NCBI RefSeq assembly: GCF_000213175.1
Contig: NW_009799102.1
Span: forward strand, 4,062,095 to 4,126,094
Reading direction: 5' to 3'
DNA from: Neurospora tetrasperma FGSC 2508
Taxonomy: Eukaryota > Ascomycota > Sordariomycetes > Sordariales > Sordariaceae
Length of the DNA stretch: 64,000 nt
Each line of letters begins with the position of its first letter. The first letter of the stretch is position 1. Positions 55,577 to 64,000 of the stretch are shown here, piece after piece. The position numbers and the translations under genes were made by a program. The notes below the pieces were generated by a model, which saw nothing but the letters and a program-made list of their open reading frames with translations, made no database searches and was not told where the DNA came from.

Positions 55577-56472
55577 CTAGACAACAAGCTTCGCATCTTG
55601 CCTATTCCCCCTCTCTCCAAAAATGGTGCTGCCCACTCTCACCTCCCCACTCCCCATGGCAATCGCCCCCTCAAAATCCTCACTCATACCCATACTCAAC
55701 TCCAGACTTCCCTTGTCCAGTCCCAACTCCTTCTCCACAAGATCCCTCTGCTCCCTCAGCACCACGAAATCCTCATTCTCGTTTTCGGGAGTCGTTGCCT
55801 TGCTCCTCGCAATGGCACCAATCGTCATCAGTCCCAGCAGGTTTAAGTGAGGACATTCCGTGACGATGGCCTTGCAAAGATCGACGGTTTCTTGACCTGG
55901 AGAGCACCCAGATTTGGACTCTTCGCCCGAGGTGTTGACTTGCACGTGGACGTTCAATTTGGGAATGGAGGGGTCTGAGGAGATGACTTCGCCGCGGACG
56001 CGGTTAAGGGTCCGGGCCTTTTTGAGGGTGTCCAAGGAGGAGACGGCCCAAAGGTTGGGGATACGGGCTAGAGACTTGCAGTGGGCTGTTCGTTCCGTTA
56101 GTTCGTAGTCACCTTCCTCGTAGTATTTTGCAGGTGAACACCTAAAGGTGGAAAAAGAATATAAAAAAAAAGAGAAAAATAAAAGGGCATACTGGTCTGA
56201 AGGCCACCAATGAAGTGCCACTGGATACTCCGCGGCAAGAGTTCCGCCTTCTGCTGCAGCTCCTGCGCATAGTTTTCGCCGAAATGGGCATGCTGGACTT
56301 GGGGAGCCTGGTGAAGCGCCAAAATGTCGTTGGCGGGCTTGAGCTTGGACACGGCCACGAGCCGGACAGGGCGACCTTTGGCGACGGCGAGGATGCGGTC
56401 TTGCACGCTTTGGAGCTGGGAAACGAGCGCGGAGGCCCGAGCGGGGTCGATCTTGAGAGGGGTTGAGCTCAT
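55577..56472 (-). CDS. YggS/PROSC-family pyridoxal-phosphate-binding protein
   Basis: Two exons: 56472-56193 and 56085-55577, 262 residues, in frame. The 107-bp intron has a GTATGC donor, a perfect CTAAC branch point 16 bases before the acceptor, and a CAG acceptor; joining gives WHFIGGLQTTHCKSLARIPN. Seen: VRLVAVSKLKP with the PLP-binding Lys near residue 43, HFGENYAQEL, WHFIGGLQ, PNLWAVSSLDTLKKA, VHVQVNTSGEESKSG, LLGLMTIGA and the family end LSMGMSEDFEGAI with GSGEVRVGSTIFGER. Family knowledge: single-domain alanine-racemase fold (COG0325, human PLPBP) that binds PLP without a catalytic partner domain and keeps PLP homeostasis. Cytosolic or mitochondrial; no clear presequence is seen. Length matches the family (230-275). 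Confidence 0.95.
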
Positions 56473-58060
56473 GTTGAATTACTCGGTAGGTGTGAAGTTG
56501 TGAGGGGTGTGTTTTGTAATGTCGTGATGTTGGGGTGAGTGAGTGAGTGAGTGACGTCGTCGGGGATATCAGATTTGGAGATTTCAAAAATGAGGTTGTC
56601 ACGGCCGGCCTGTGTCCCGCATCCATCGATTGGAGTCCAGAACCTCCGCTGGGGCTTAACTACCTAGGTGGTCCTTTCCCGCTGTCCATCCCCTGCATGA
56701 ATCCTGCAGACCCGCCCAGAGTTTGCGATGCGCCCCTGCAGAAATTGTTAGTGCGACACAGTTTGTGACTTTTACAATGGAGGCGCCATACGGACGGGAT
56801 CGTTGACGGCTCGAAGACCAGAAAACGTGTCACTTTGTATTGGGATACGTTTGCCTGAACTAAGCAGTGTTTAGGATATTTATGGTATTATTTGTAGATA
56901 TGTTTAAAGGCCCTTTGTCCGCTACGTCGATCTATCCCGGCTTCGTCCCTCGAGTACTCGTTTAACACGAGAGCTATGAGCATGGAACTCCTCACCCCCG
57001 GGGTACGTTAGGGGGGTGGAACATCTGCACTTCGACTTCAACGTCACTTCCTTCCTCTTTCACCAAAACCTCGATCTACAGATGATGGGCCCCAAACACG
57101 GGCTCTAGATATCTGACAAACTTAATGACCATTCACTGGTTCTCCTTTTCTTTTTCGTCGACCATTCGCGTCGCTAACTTATCAACCAATAATTTGACCA
57201 TCTGTACTCTGTTGACGCCGATAACAGACGGCTCGGAATTGCGACATCATCAGCATCGGCATCATGGTCCTACATCGTGAGACGACCGGTTTTCTTCGAC
57301 ACACCCCCTTGCTTGAACTCCCAAGGCTGCCAGTTGAGAAACGCAATCTCCATACCCGCTAAGCTTTCCATGCTGACAATTCGCCAGCTCGATGTCGCGC
57401 GCTGCTTCCACGGCCAACTCCATGCCTCAATAGGTAGGTACCTTTCGTGCTATCATCAGAGTGCAGAAACAGATACTCACAAGATGACTCACCTATCGCC
57501 AACTCTTTCCGACAGCAGATCATGGTAGTCCCTCGCTGTCTACGCCTTTTCGAGTGGCGTATACCTTCTCCTCCCCGCGTTATTCAGCAGTGTCCAGTGA
57601 CCATCTTCATTCCCGCGATAGGATCATTTCAGTCATCACTCATACCCCTTCCCGACCCCTGCCCCTAAAAGGCTACTCCTGTCGATGAGGTGTGATTAAT
57701 AACTGAATTACCCAAAGCCGGATACGGGGGCGAAAGAGAAGGGCGAACGGGCAAGTGTCGAGCGGGAAAAAAACAGCAAAAACTGATGGGCCATCAACCC
57801 TATATTACCACTAGTCACGATCACAACCCTCAAGATGGCGCCGAAATGTTGACGTTGACTTCAGTCAAGACAGTTGGTCCCACGCTAAACCCCTAACGAA
57901 ACCCAAAGCCCTCTTCTCCTCAAAGTTCATCTCCTTCCACTTCCCCGCGCTACATCTATGCCCATCCTGGAAGCTGAACCCCTCCTTCAATGTTTGAGCT
58001 TTCTCCCAGTGGAACTGGGCCATAACCCCTCGTCGGAACTTGTTCAGCGACAAGGGCACC
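56473..58060. other. Intergenic, left border of the degenerate gene island
   Basis: About 1.6 kb between the PLP-protein start (minus) and the acidic frame at 58061 (plus). No frame above about 80 residues looks coding. (GAGT)n-like words lie at 56535-56553. Confidence 0.5.
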
Positions 58061-59123
58061 ATGTCTGATCAGGAGTCCGACACCTTTCATAAGCGCTTTC
58101 ATCCTCTGCGTCTTCTCCCTGCCCCAGACGTGGAATGGGACGTGAACAGACGGCAACGAGCTCACAAGGATGACGTCGTAAGGCCTTGCGAAACATCGCT
58201 CGCTGGCGCCAAATGTCTTCGCTTGTTCTACCTCGACGGCGATGATGGCGGATGGAAGCAGTTCTTGCCCTCCCGCGCGCAAATCTTGGCCTGTCGGATG
58301 GCCAATGCGTCCAATACTCTTCCAGAACAGTTCACCGGCGCTTTGGGTCGTCTCTATCGCCTTCACCTGGTGGAGGTGGATCCGGCAGACTTTGACGGAT
58401 CCGCCTCCCGCCTGCAGGAAGTGCAGGAACGTATACAGGAACGCAAATTCCGTCAGGAGATGGATGAGCTTGAGGAAAAGATGCTGAGCAACCAGGCGCG
58501 ATACCTGGAGCATGTCAACACCCGGCTGCACCGACTCGAGGGCCTTATTAGCGAGTCAGACGTCGATGTGCTAACTGACTGCGTACGGGACCTCGCCCTC
58601 GCCACCAGGGGGAAACGCTGCAGGAGATCTCCTCCCCTCAGAAGGAAGCCACGGACCCAAACGAAGGGGTCAACGAGACACCCAAACAACTTGGAAAATC
58701 ACCGCTTGATGAGCCAGTCCCTCCTGCCGACAATTCAAGAGACAAAGAAGAACCCACGACTGAGAAAGGAACCCCTGGTGATTCGCCCGTCAACATCGAA
58801 GGCCCAAGCCACGTACAAGAAACGCTGGAGGAGATCTCCTCCCCAGAGGGGGAAGCCATGGACCCAAATGAATGGATGAGCAAGATACTCAAGCAACTTG
58901 CTGAGCCAGCCCCTCCTGATGACAGTTCAAAGGACAAGGAAGAGTTTAGCACCCGCAGGTGCAGGAAACCATCGCCTTTACCGACTCTGCCAAAGTTGGC
59001 AGCGAGTTGACTACCAAAATTATGCGCCAAACGCAGGTACTGATCGTCAACAGGGGTATGACGACCCTACTTAAGCTTCCCAATGGTTCGATGTCCTACC
59101 CATCGGCGGACATTCCCCCATGA
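58061..59123 (+). pseudogene. Degenerate gene with an internal acidic duplication
   Basis: The ATG at 58061 (MSDQESDTFHKRFHPLR) opens about 185 well-behaved codons: a globular part (CLRLFYLDGDDGGWKQFLP) and a helical, charged part (LQEVQERIQERKFRQEMDEL, then LEHVNTRLHRLEGLIS). After LALAT (about 58610) coding character moves to another frame: ETLQEISSPQKEATDPNE ... ETLEEISSPEGEAMDPNE. It moves again near 58957 to VQETIAFTDSAKVGSEL ... LIVNRGMTTLLKLPNGSM, ending at TGA 59121-59123. At the first change one extra G in a run of five would restore the frame. The two frame changes without usable splice sites argue for a decayed gene. Coding-like frame continues on the plus strand to about 59380 (RAQKWIESFPSQIPKDL), possibly a further piece. 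No known family. Confidence 0.5.
58612..58955 (+). repeat. Two diverged copies of an acidic module
   Basis: Copy A 58612-58765 and copy B 58820-58955 share GAAACGCTGxAGGAGATCTC, an EAxDPNE segment, a KQL segment and PPxDxSxDKEE. This points to an internal tandem duplication of about 210 bp. Confidence 0.75.
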
Positions 59124-59424
59124 AAATCCATACGGTTCATCTCTCCCATGGGCTGAAGAAGGGGCCGGTCGCGGCACATCCAGTTGTACGGGATAATGAC
59201 TTTCAAGACGGACACGAAACGTGCCCAGAAGTGGATCGAGTCCTTTCCTTCCCAAATTCCCAAGGACCTCATCACTCGCGCGGCCTCGGCCGTCCACCTC
59301 TCCCGCCGCGACTCATCGACACCCTGCTCCTGTCCGTACCTTACTGTCCAGTCGGAAAACTTTCATCCCTACTTATAAGACAGAACGTCTTTTCCTCAAG
59401 AGGCCAGCGATTACTTGGAACATA
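59124..59424 (+). other. Coding-like remnant between the two broken genes
   Basis: The frame through 59163-59381 has C-ending codons and reads MTFKTDTKRAQKWIESF, QIPKDLITRAASAVHLSRRD. It has no start or splice site that ties it to 58061-59123, but strand and spacing suggest the same decayed gene. Confidence 0.35.
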
Positions 59425-60068
59425 TCAGATGCCCCAATACCTCGCACCCGGTTGCGAAATCCAAAAGGGCTGGAAGTACCTCGCAGCGTCATCGTTCTCT
59501 TGTTGACGGTCTCTTCTGCGACAGAGTCTATTGAACTGCCCATACCGGATCCTTGTCCCACCTCTTCTTCTTCTTCGGGACTTCAGCCTCCGAAGGGGCC
59601 TTGTTGTGCTCCTCAACATGACTTTGCTGGGCATTACTTGTAGGTTGCCGGAAAGATGGCTCTGTATGCGGCAAATTAGGCCGCGGTTGGTGGTAGCGGT
59701 GCCGCTACCGATATAGAAACGTGGGCAATCCCCATTCTTCTTAAGAATGAGAAGATATACCCCCCAAAGGTCTTGCGGGCAGGCTGGGGACAGGCCTTTA
59801 AAGAAGGAGAGAGGCGGCGGCGTTTGACGGTTGAATAGGGATTCGAACCCCGGAGCGAACTCGAAATTGCACCACAACAATAACTCCCCAATTGCTCTTC
59901 ACTACCAAAAAGAGGCCGATAGTTGGCATGAACCTTTTTCAGATTCTGGACAGTATTCCATCCAACATACGCCAACTTTTCAAGGAAAGTGGACGGGGTC
60001 CCAGCCACTTGGTCGGCTACCCGTTGACTTTTGCCAGCCGTGGTCGGCTGGTTCTCGGATTCGAACCG
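59425..60068 (-). pseudogene. Fragment with a GIY-YIG-type nuclease core
   Basis: On the minus strand, 59880-59425 includes LWGVYLLILKKNGDCPRFYI followed by GSGTATTNRGLICRIQSHL (59770-59650), which fits the GIY-YIG fold: GVYLL as the first strand, FYIGSGT for YIG, and GL-x-x-R for the catalytic arginine turn. Upstream (60068-59870), another frame reads STFLEKLAYVGWNTVQNLKK. No ATG and no clean splicing joins them. GIY-YIG is a nuclease fold shared by homing endonucleases, UvrC and Slx1; which of these is unknown. It lies directly after the zinc-finger piece and could be a displaced half of the same gene family. Confidence 0.5.
60044..60068 (-). repeat. 25-base motif, copy 2 of 2
   Basis: The minus strand reads CGGTTCGAATCCGAGAACCA and continues GCCGA. 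One base differs from the copy at 60667-60691. It sits next to the stop of the zinc-finger piece. Confidence 0.7.
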
Positions 60069-60129
60069 CAGTCAGTCATCGAACTCGTCTTCCCAGCCAG
60101 CCTCGGCCTCTTCTCTGGCCTTTGCGGCC

Positions 60130-60225
60130 GCCACATTGGCCTTGTGGCGAGGCAGAGAATTGTGATGGTTTTGGTGCCACGGGGTTGCGAAGGCCACCGA
60201 ACAAACATCGCAAAAAAGGAGGCGG
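60130..60225 (-). other. C2H2-like zinc-finger segment
   Basis: FCDVCSVAFATPWHQNHHNS, then LPRHK: C-x2-C followed by His residues at C2H2-type spacing, as in fungal single-finger proteins that bind nucleic acid. Confidence 0.55.
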
Positions 60226-60666
60226 GCATTCTTGACCAATTTTCTTTTGGCCTGTTCAACGGGGTTCCACTTTGCATTGGATCGTGCTGTAAAGGCTTTG
60301 ATCGAAGCCGGGTTTCGATCTGATCTTTGCCTGAGTTTTTCAAGGCGCCGCCGATTGGCTTCAGATCTATCAAAAATTTCAACCCGTTGTTTGATTGTCA
60401 AGTGGGTTATGGACCCCCTTGCGAGTTCCGTCAAATAGTTGTGGGAGTAAAGTCCCGACCAGCGTAGTTTATCAATTGGCCAGACCGAATGGATTTTCAA
60501 ATTCTCATAGGGCCGCTTCGGATCTTCAATCGGGTGCATAGTCCAGAGGATGGACGATAAGATGGACTCAAGTCCAATGGTAACCAATCGAGCGAGGGCC
60601 CGATGTGAAGGGTGGGGGATTGGGAAGGACGCCAGGACAGCAACGTGTGTGAGGTGGTAACCACTT

Positions 60667-60691
60667 TCGGCTGGTTCTCGGACTCGAACCG
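60667..60691 (-). repeat. 25-base motif, copy 1 of 2 (tRNA T-arm-like)
   Basis: The minus strand reads CGGTTCGAGTCCGAGAACCA and continues GCCGA. Copy 2, differing at one base, is at 60044-60068. With CT before it, CTCGG-TTCGAGT-CCGAG can fold as a perfect 5-bp stem with a 7-base loop. Confidence 0.7.
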
Positions 60692-60909
60692 AGTAATCGC
60701 CATTTTCCTTTTGTTGACGCGCCGTTCAACGGTATCAGCCTCCCGAACCAGCTTCTGGTCCCGGCGGTCGGCTTCCAAGGCAGCCAGTTCAGCAGTAGCG
60801 TGGGCTGTAACACCCAACGCATCATCCCGCCATACTTAGCGACGCGCTTGGCGGTCTTGCCCTTGCCGGCAATCTCAGCGACTTCATAGGTGGACTTGGG
60901 AGCAGACAT

Positions 60910-61506
60910 TGTAGTGGTGGTGCTGGTGATGCTGCTGGTGATGCTGCTGGTGATGCTGCTGGCGCTGATGCTGGCGCTGATGCTGGTGGTGATGAATAGA
61001 AGCTGACGATGGTGAAATGTACAAATAATGTTCGAATATCGGATGGAAGACTGTGATCGCGTCAGGATGCCGATAGTCAGTCACCGAAGGGAGAAATGGG
61101 GCCAAGAACCTGAATATCCACCTGGAGGTACCTATTATCGTGAATACCTCTACCTATACACCTATTGTCCGTGAACATATACTGGTTGTCTATGAACACT
61201 AGATGAAAAGCCAAGAATAGGTAAGTAATTCAATATCAGGTCTACGGCTCCAGGTCGGTAAGTGAATGTGGAAAATGCGAAAGCTCGGGTCTGCGGCTCC
61301 AGGTCGGTACCACTAGTGAGTGAATGTGGGAAATGCGAAAGCTCGAGTCTGCAAGATAAATTCCTTCCTTCATGGTCGCTCGCAATTTTCAGACTTTCCT
61401 CTTGAACCTCAGACGACAACGCCTAATACGCGCTATCAAAAAAAAAAAAACGTCGTCTTCGCAACTGGTCTCGTTGCATTGCATCCAATTGCCTCCCATC
61501 TTCAAA
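60910..61506. other. Intergenic with a 12-bp GATGCTGCTGGT repeat
   Basis: About 600 bp between the broken zinc-finger gene (minus) and the triplet-repeat gene (plus). A GATGCTGCTGGT-type tandem tract lies at about 60911-60995. Two near-copies of a GTCTGCGGCTCCAGGTCGGTA-like segment occur near 61240-61315. Confidence 0.6.
60911..60995. repeat. 12-bp GATGCTGCTGGT tandem tract
   Basis: Three near-exact 12-bp units followed by related CTGGCGCTGATG units. On the minus strand it would read CAC/CAG/CAT. Confidence 0.85.
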
Positions 61507-62468
61507 ATGTCGGCTCCAATCGAACAATCCATCTACTTGAGAGACACGAACCAGAACTTCGTCATAGACGTCACCGTTTCGGGCGCTCAAAGCTTCACGT
61601 TTACGCTTGTTACCGGACAGGATTTGGTAAGTGTTTGCAACCTACCTCTACCTTTACCTTACTACCTACACATCCCCCGCCATCTTCTTCGCATTAAAAG
61701 GGGAGCCGTATACTAATTGGATATCTACTACCTATGTGGTACCAGAATCAGCACCCGCCGGCTGAGCTCAACTTTCATCCTGTTGTCTTCCAAAATGTCG
61801 ACTTCCTCGACATCCACAACCATGGGCATGATTTCGTACAGGCACCGATCCGTAATCTGGAGGAGCTCCAGTACGAGCCAGTCGACGTTCCGAACTTGAA
61901 CATGGTAAGTGTTCACCCACCCATCATCCCCATCTATCCTCCAAGCAAACCAGAGCCAAGCGTTAACGGAATCTACCAGCAGCTGGGTGTGCCCGCTGTG
62001 CCCGCCGTGCCGGCAGTCCCCGCCATTCCCGCCATTCCAGGCTTCCCAGGCTTTTCAGGCTTTCCTGATATTCCTGGTATTCCTGGTATTCCTGGTATTC
62101 CTGCTGTTCCTGCTGTTCCTGCTATTCCAGCCATTCCCGCTGTGCCCGCTCTCTATCTCCCAGATGAAGACGTCTCGGAAGAACCCACCGTCGTCCGTCG
62201 TCCCCAACCCAAGAGTAAAATCTCGGGGGCCTCCAATGCCGCCAGATCTCAAGCCTGGAAAGCGCTGATGAGAAAGTGGGAGACTTTCTCCATCACGCGC
62301 ATGGCCCGCCGCCGCCGCAATCATGGCTCTACCTCGCGATTCCAGAAGCCATCCAAGCTCCGTCGCCAGTCGCCCATGTCTACCGCTGCTATGCCCGCCG
62401 CTGCTATGGGAACGGCCAAGAAGCCGATTGACACTACGATCAAGAAGGAGGAGGGAAAGGAGGAGTAG
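61507..62468 (+). CDS. Spliced protein with an (A/G)-hydrophobic-Pro triplet repeat
   Basis: Model: exons 61507-61626, 61746-61904 and 61980-62468, 255 residues. Intron 1 (119 bp) has GTAAGT, CTAAT and CAG, phase 0. Intron 2 (75 bp) has GTAAGT, a TTAAC branch-like word and CAG; it is a multiple of three with no stop, so the unspliced reading also works (280 residues). Seen: a beta-rich N-terminal part (SIYLRDTNQNFVIDV, SGAQSFTFTLVTGQDL, FHPVVFQNVDFLDIHNHGHD), then about 19 tripeptides such as AVP, AIP, GFP and GIP (genomic 61986-62158), then a basic C-terminus (KALMRKWETF, RMARRRRNHG, KKEEGKEE). The family is not recognised. No signal peptide is seen, so it is probably not extracellular. Its C-terminus could bind nucleic acid or be nuclear (inference). 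Confidence 0.7.
61986..62158 (+). repeat. 9-bp repeat coding for (A/G)-(V/I/F)-P triplets
   Basis: About 19 tandem units of GCTGTGCCC / GGTATTCCT type. The central seven triplets are Gly-x-Pro/Ser-like (GFP, GFS, GFP, DIP, GIP, GIP, GIP). Confidence 0.9.
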
Positions 62469-63097
62469 AGGAGGGGGTTTGGGAATTTGGAGGAGAGGGT
62501 ACCTCTACCTAGGTAGTTGGGATGAGCAAGTCCACTTGGGGACGGGAGCGAGGAAAGAGTGTATGATGGAGTCCAGGGTGTTGGGGGAAAGGAAGATTGG
62601 AGTTGCTTCGCTAGAATCAGTCAGGACCTGGGAAAGGACGGGAGTGTAGGAGGGACCCGACGGATGTCTTGTGAAGCCGATTGACAAGGACAGAGGACGT
62701 CCATCACGGTATCATTGAGAGTCTAGAAGTGTACCTAGGTACCTCTACTGTATCTACAGGCAGTTGCGCCTGGGCTGGAGGGGTAGATGCCCTGGAGATC
62801 AGAATGGCGTGGCTAGTACCTCTAGAAGGCGTCCCAGAAGAAGGAAAGAGCGGTTGACAGGGAAAGGAGCAGGCAGGAATAGCATACAAGGCAGGACTCG
62901 GAACATGGAAAGAAAAGCGGAGATAATAGATACGTCTAGAGTACTACCTTCCTCACGGCACTCTTGTGTCCGTCATGCCGACAACTTGAAGTGATTGCGT
63001 CCGTTTTCCCTTGCCAATTTTCTTGGGATTTCGACTTCCGTTGGTCGTAAGACTCCGACTATTTCCTCCCTCGATGTCCCAATTAGCCCAATCATAC
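62469..63097. other. Intergenic after the triplet-repeat gene
   Basis: About 630 bp with CCTACCTAGGTAGG words (62507-62519, 62731-62748). No frame is convincing. Confidence 0.55.
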
Positions 63098-63521
63098 CTA
63101 GGTACGACGGAAGTCGTCGTAGTTGAACTTTGGTGGCTTCTCTTCGACCACGGCCTTTTCCTGGTCGATTTGAACCCCCAAGTCCTTGGCGCCCCTCACA
63201 ATCAGCACCCCATCACTCAGCAGGTTCTTGAGAGGGTGGCTTCGGGAAGTTAGGTAGCTTCTTGATGACGGCACTGCTGGTCGTTTCCTGCTCAACGCGT
63301 TCCCTAGTGGCCTGCTACGGCTCACCATCGGGTTGTGTGAGATGGGCAATTCTATCCACCATTTCAACATACCAGAAGCCTCAGAAATGTACCGGCTCGC
63401 CTCGTCCCCCAGTGGATGGAACGGACAGCCTTTGGCTGTGTGGCGTGCCGCCTTGGACGTTTGCCCTACCCTTGCGACTCCGACGGCTCTTTTCAGCAAC
63501 CACATAAACAATAACAACTAA
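63098..63521. pseudogene. Coding-like fragments on both strands
   Basis: On the minus strand, 63260-63098 ends in KNLLSDGVLIVRGAKDLGVQ, then VVEEKPPKFNYDDFRRT with a stop. On the plus strand, 63333-63521 reads EMGNSIHHFNIPEASEMYRL, WNGQPLAVWRAALDVCPTLA with C-ending codons. They cannot be one gene as they stand. I take them as remnants, similar in character to the 58-61 kb island. No family recognised. Confidence 0.35.
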
Positions 63522-63527
63522 AACAAC

Positions 63528-63686
63528 ATGACGAGTGGTGTGTTCACTTCATTCGATATCTTGCCACAGCCTTCGCTGGACCGCCTACAGCTGGATCGGA
63601 GCGTACTCTGGGTAATCCCCTTCCTATTGTGGTTCTGCTGTTCTATTGTGCCTCTCGTGAGACATGGGATGGAAATCTGTCAATAG
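63528..63686 (+). CDS. Possible 52-residue membrane micro-protein
   Basis: An ATG-to-stop frame: MTSGVFTSFDILPQPSLD, then VLWVIPFLLWFCCSIVPLV, a hydrophobic stretch able to span a membrane. It is too short to judge by codon use and sits in a fragment-rich stretch. It could also be the promoter region of the next gene. Confidence 0.2.
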   Translation: MTSGVFTSFDILPQPSLDRLQLDRSVLWVIPFLLWFCCSIVPLVRHGMEICQ

Positions 63687-63777
63687 GTGAATGTGAATAA
63701 GGTTACCGTCCATCAAGAACCTGCAAGTGAAATGTGTGGCAGCTGGCAGGATCATTCAATGCTCGTCCTTCCCCATC

Positions 63778-63784
63778 TATAAAA
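63778..63784 (+). promoter_or_regulatory. TATA box of the gene starting at 63932
   Basis: TATAAAA, 148 bp upstream of the start codon, giving a leader of about 110-120 nt. The leader is rich in CAAC/CTTT words typical of fungal leaders. Confidence 0.65.
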
Positions 63785-63931
63785 TCTCTCCATCAAGACT
63801 TGGACCTGAAGTCGAACGTCGTCTCTTCTCGAGAATTGGAAACCACATTACTTCGAACTCACACACCAAAGTCATCACAACCTTTTCTCATTTTCTCCAA
63901 CCATCTCCTCCACTCACAGAAAGTCAGCAAA

Positions 63932-64000
63932 ATGGCATCCACCACGGCCATGACCAAGCATTGGCTCGAGCACGACGCCATTCCCATCCCCGCGCCGCGC
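63932..64000 (+). CDS. 5' end of an unidentified gene, runs off the right edge
   Basis: ATG in a strong context (AGCAAAATGGC) begins MASTTAMTKHWLEHDAIPIP and is open to the window edge after 23 codons. The TATA box, leader and C-ending codons support a real, well-expressed gene. Too little is present to name it. Confidence 0.65.
   Translation, partial: MASTTAMTKHWLEHDAIPIPAPR

Larger units (their letters stand above)
60072..60909 (-). pseudogene. Broken gene with a C2H2-type zinc finger (possible GIY-YIG family C-terminal half)
   Basis: The ATG at 60909 starts MSAPKSTYEVAEIAGKGK, then TAKRVAKYGG. The frame then changes near 60820, where ALGVTAHATAELAALEADRR and VNKRKMAITRFESENQPKVV appear in another frame. 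From about 60690 a third frame runs without a stop to TGA at 60072-60074: VREPAESGYHLTHVAVLASF, then YENLKIHSVWPIDKLRWSG, WNPVEQAKRKLVKNARLL, and the finger FCDVCSVAFATPWHQNHH plus an acidic end EDEFDD. The finger has C-x2-C and a His-rich half. Frame changes without clear introns suggest decay. It is a lineage-specific family by appearance (inference); the host function is unknown. Confidence 0.5.

Noticed and set aside
59828-60700. Possible tRNA genes suggested by three T-arm-like words
   Set aside because: No matching D arm, anticodon arm or acceptor stem at proper distance in any of the three places; they also lie in coding-like frames.
58000-61000. Transposon or viral relic as explanation for the fragment island
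   Set aside because: I saw no reverse transcriptase, integrase, transposase, capsid-like segment or terminal repeats; the fragments read as host-type genes.

Overview
This is a window of nuclear DNA from a filamentous ascomycete, most likely a sordariomycete close to the Neurospora/Sordaria group. The evidence is short introns (mostly 57-120 bp) with GTRNGT donors and CTAAC/CTGAC-like branch points, C-ending codon preference in genes, long AT-poor intergenic tracts full of GTAGGTAGGTACCT-type words, poly-purine tracts, and protein families whose fungal forms are recognisable. Two runs of N (19314-20227 and 43051-43891) are scaffold gaps, so the window comes from a draft assembly.

Layout. 1-492: 5' part of a short-chain dehydrogenase (minus) running off the left edge. 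1.6-3.6 kb: a BTB-like protein with a long low-complexity insert (minus). 7.9-8.9 kb and 11.7-13.1 kb: two minus-strand genes of unknown function. 16.3-19.2 kb: a PDK1-type AGC protein kinase (plus). 21.2-23.8 kb: the SWIB-domain SWI/SNF subunit of the SMARCD/Snf12/Rsc6 family (plus). 25.9-30.5 kb: the centrin-binding spindle-pole protein Sfi1 (minus). 31.7-32.0 kb: a tiny three-exon twin-CX9C protein resembling the complex I assembly factor NDUFAF8 (plus). 32.2-35.5 kb: cytoplasmic isoleucyl-tRNA synthetase (minus). 36.6-37.9 kb: Mo25/Hym1, the scaffold of the GCK/NDR (RAM/MOR) kinase pathway (plus). 40.5-41.9 kb: a glutamine-rich protein with a ubiquitin-like segment, split by a frame change at a ten-base homopolymer (minus). 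45.2-52.6 kb: one unbroken 2483-codon coiled-coil protein (minus). 55.6-56.5 kb: a YggS/PROSC-type PLP-binding protein (minus).

58-61 kb differs from the rest. It holds pieces of coding-like sequence on both strands whose frames change several times, including a rearranged GIY-YIG/C2H2 zinc-finger gene and an acidic gene with an internal duplication. This looks like decaying lineage-specific gene material. 61.5-62.5 kb has a spliced gene of unknown function with an (A/G)-hydrophobic-Pro triplet repeat. 63-63.7 kb again holds fragments, and a new gene with a TATA box starts at 63932.

The genes are unrelated housekeeping loci, not a cluster. PDK1, Mo25, Sfi1 and the big coiled-coil protein could all bear on polarity, septation or spindle poles, but nothing in the sequence ties them into one system. 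I see no tRNA or rRNA gene, no CRISPR array, and no recognisable intact transposon or viral relic. The most unusual items are the 29-residue (7+11+11) repeat in the giant coiled coil, the Ubl-like/Q-rich protein, the rearranged GIY-YIG gene island and the triplet-repeat protein.
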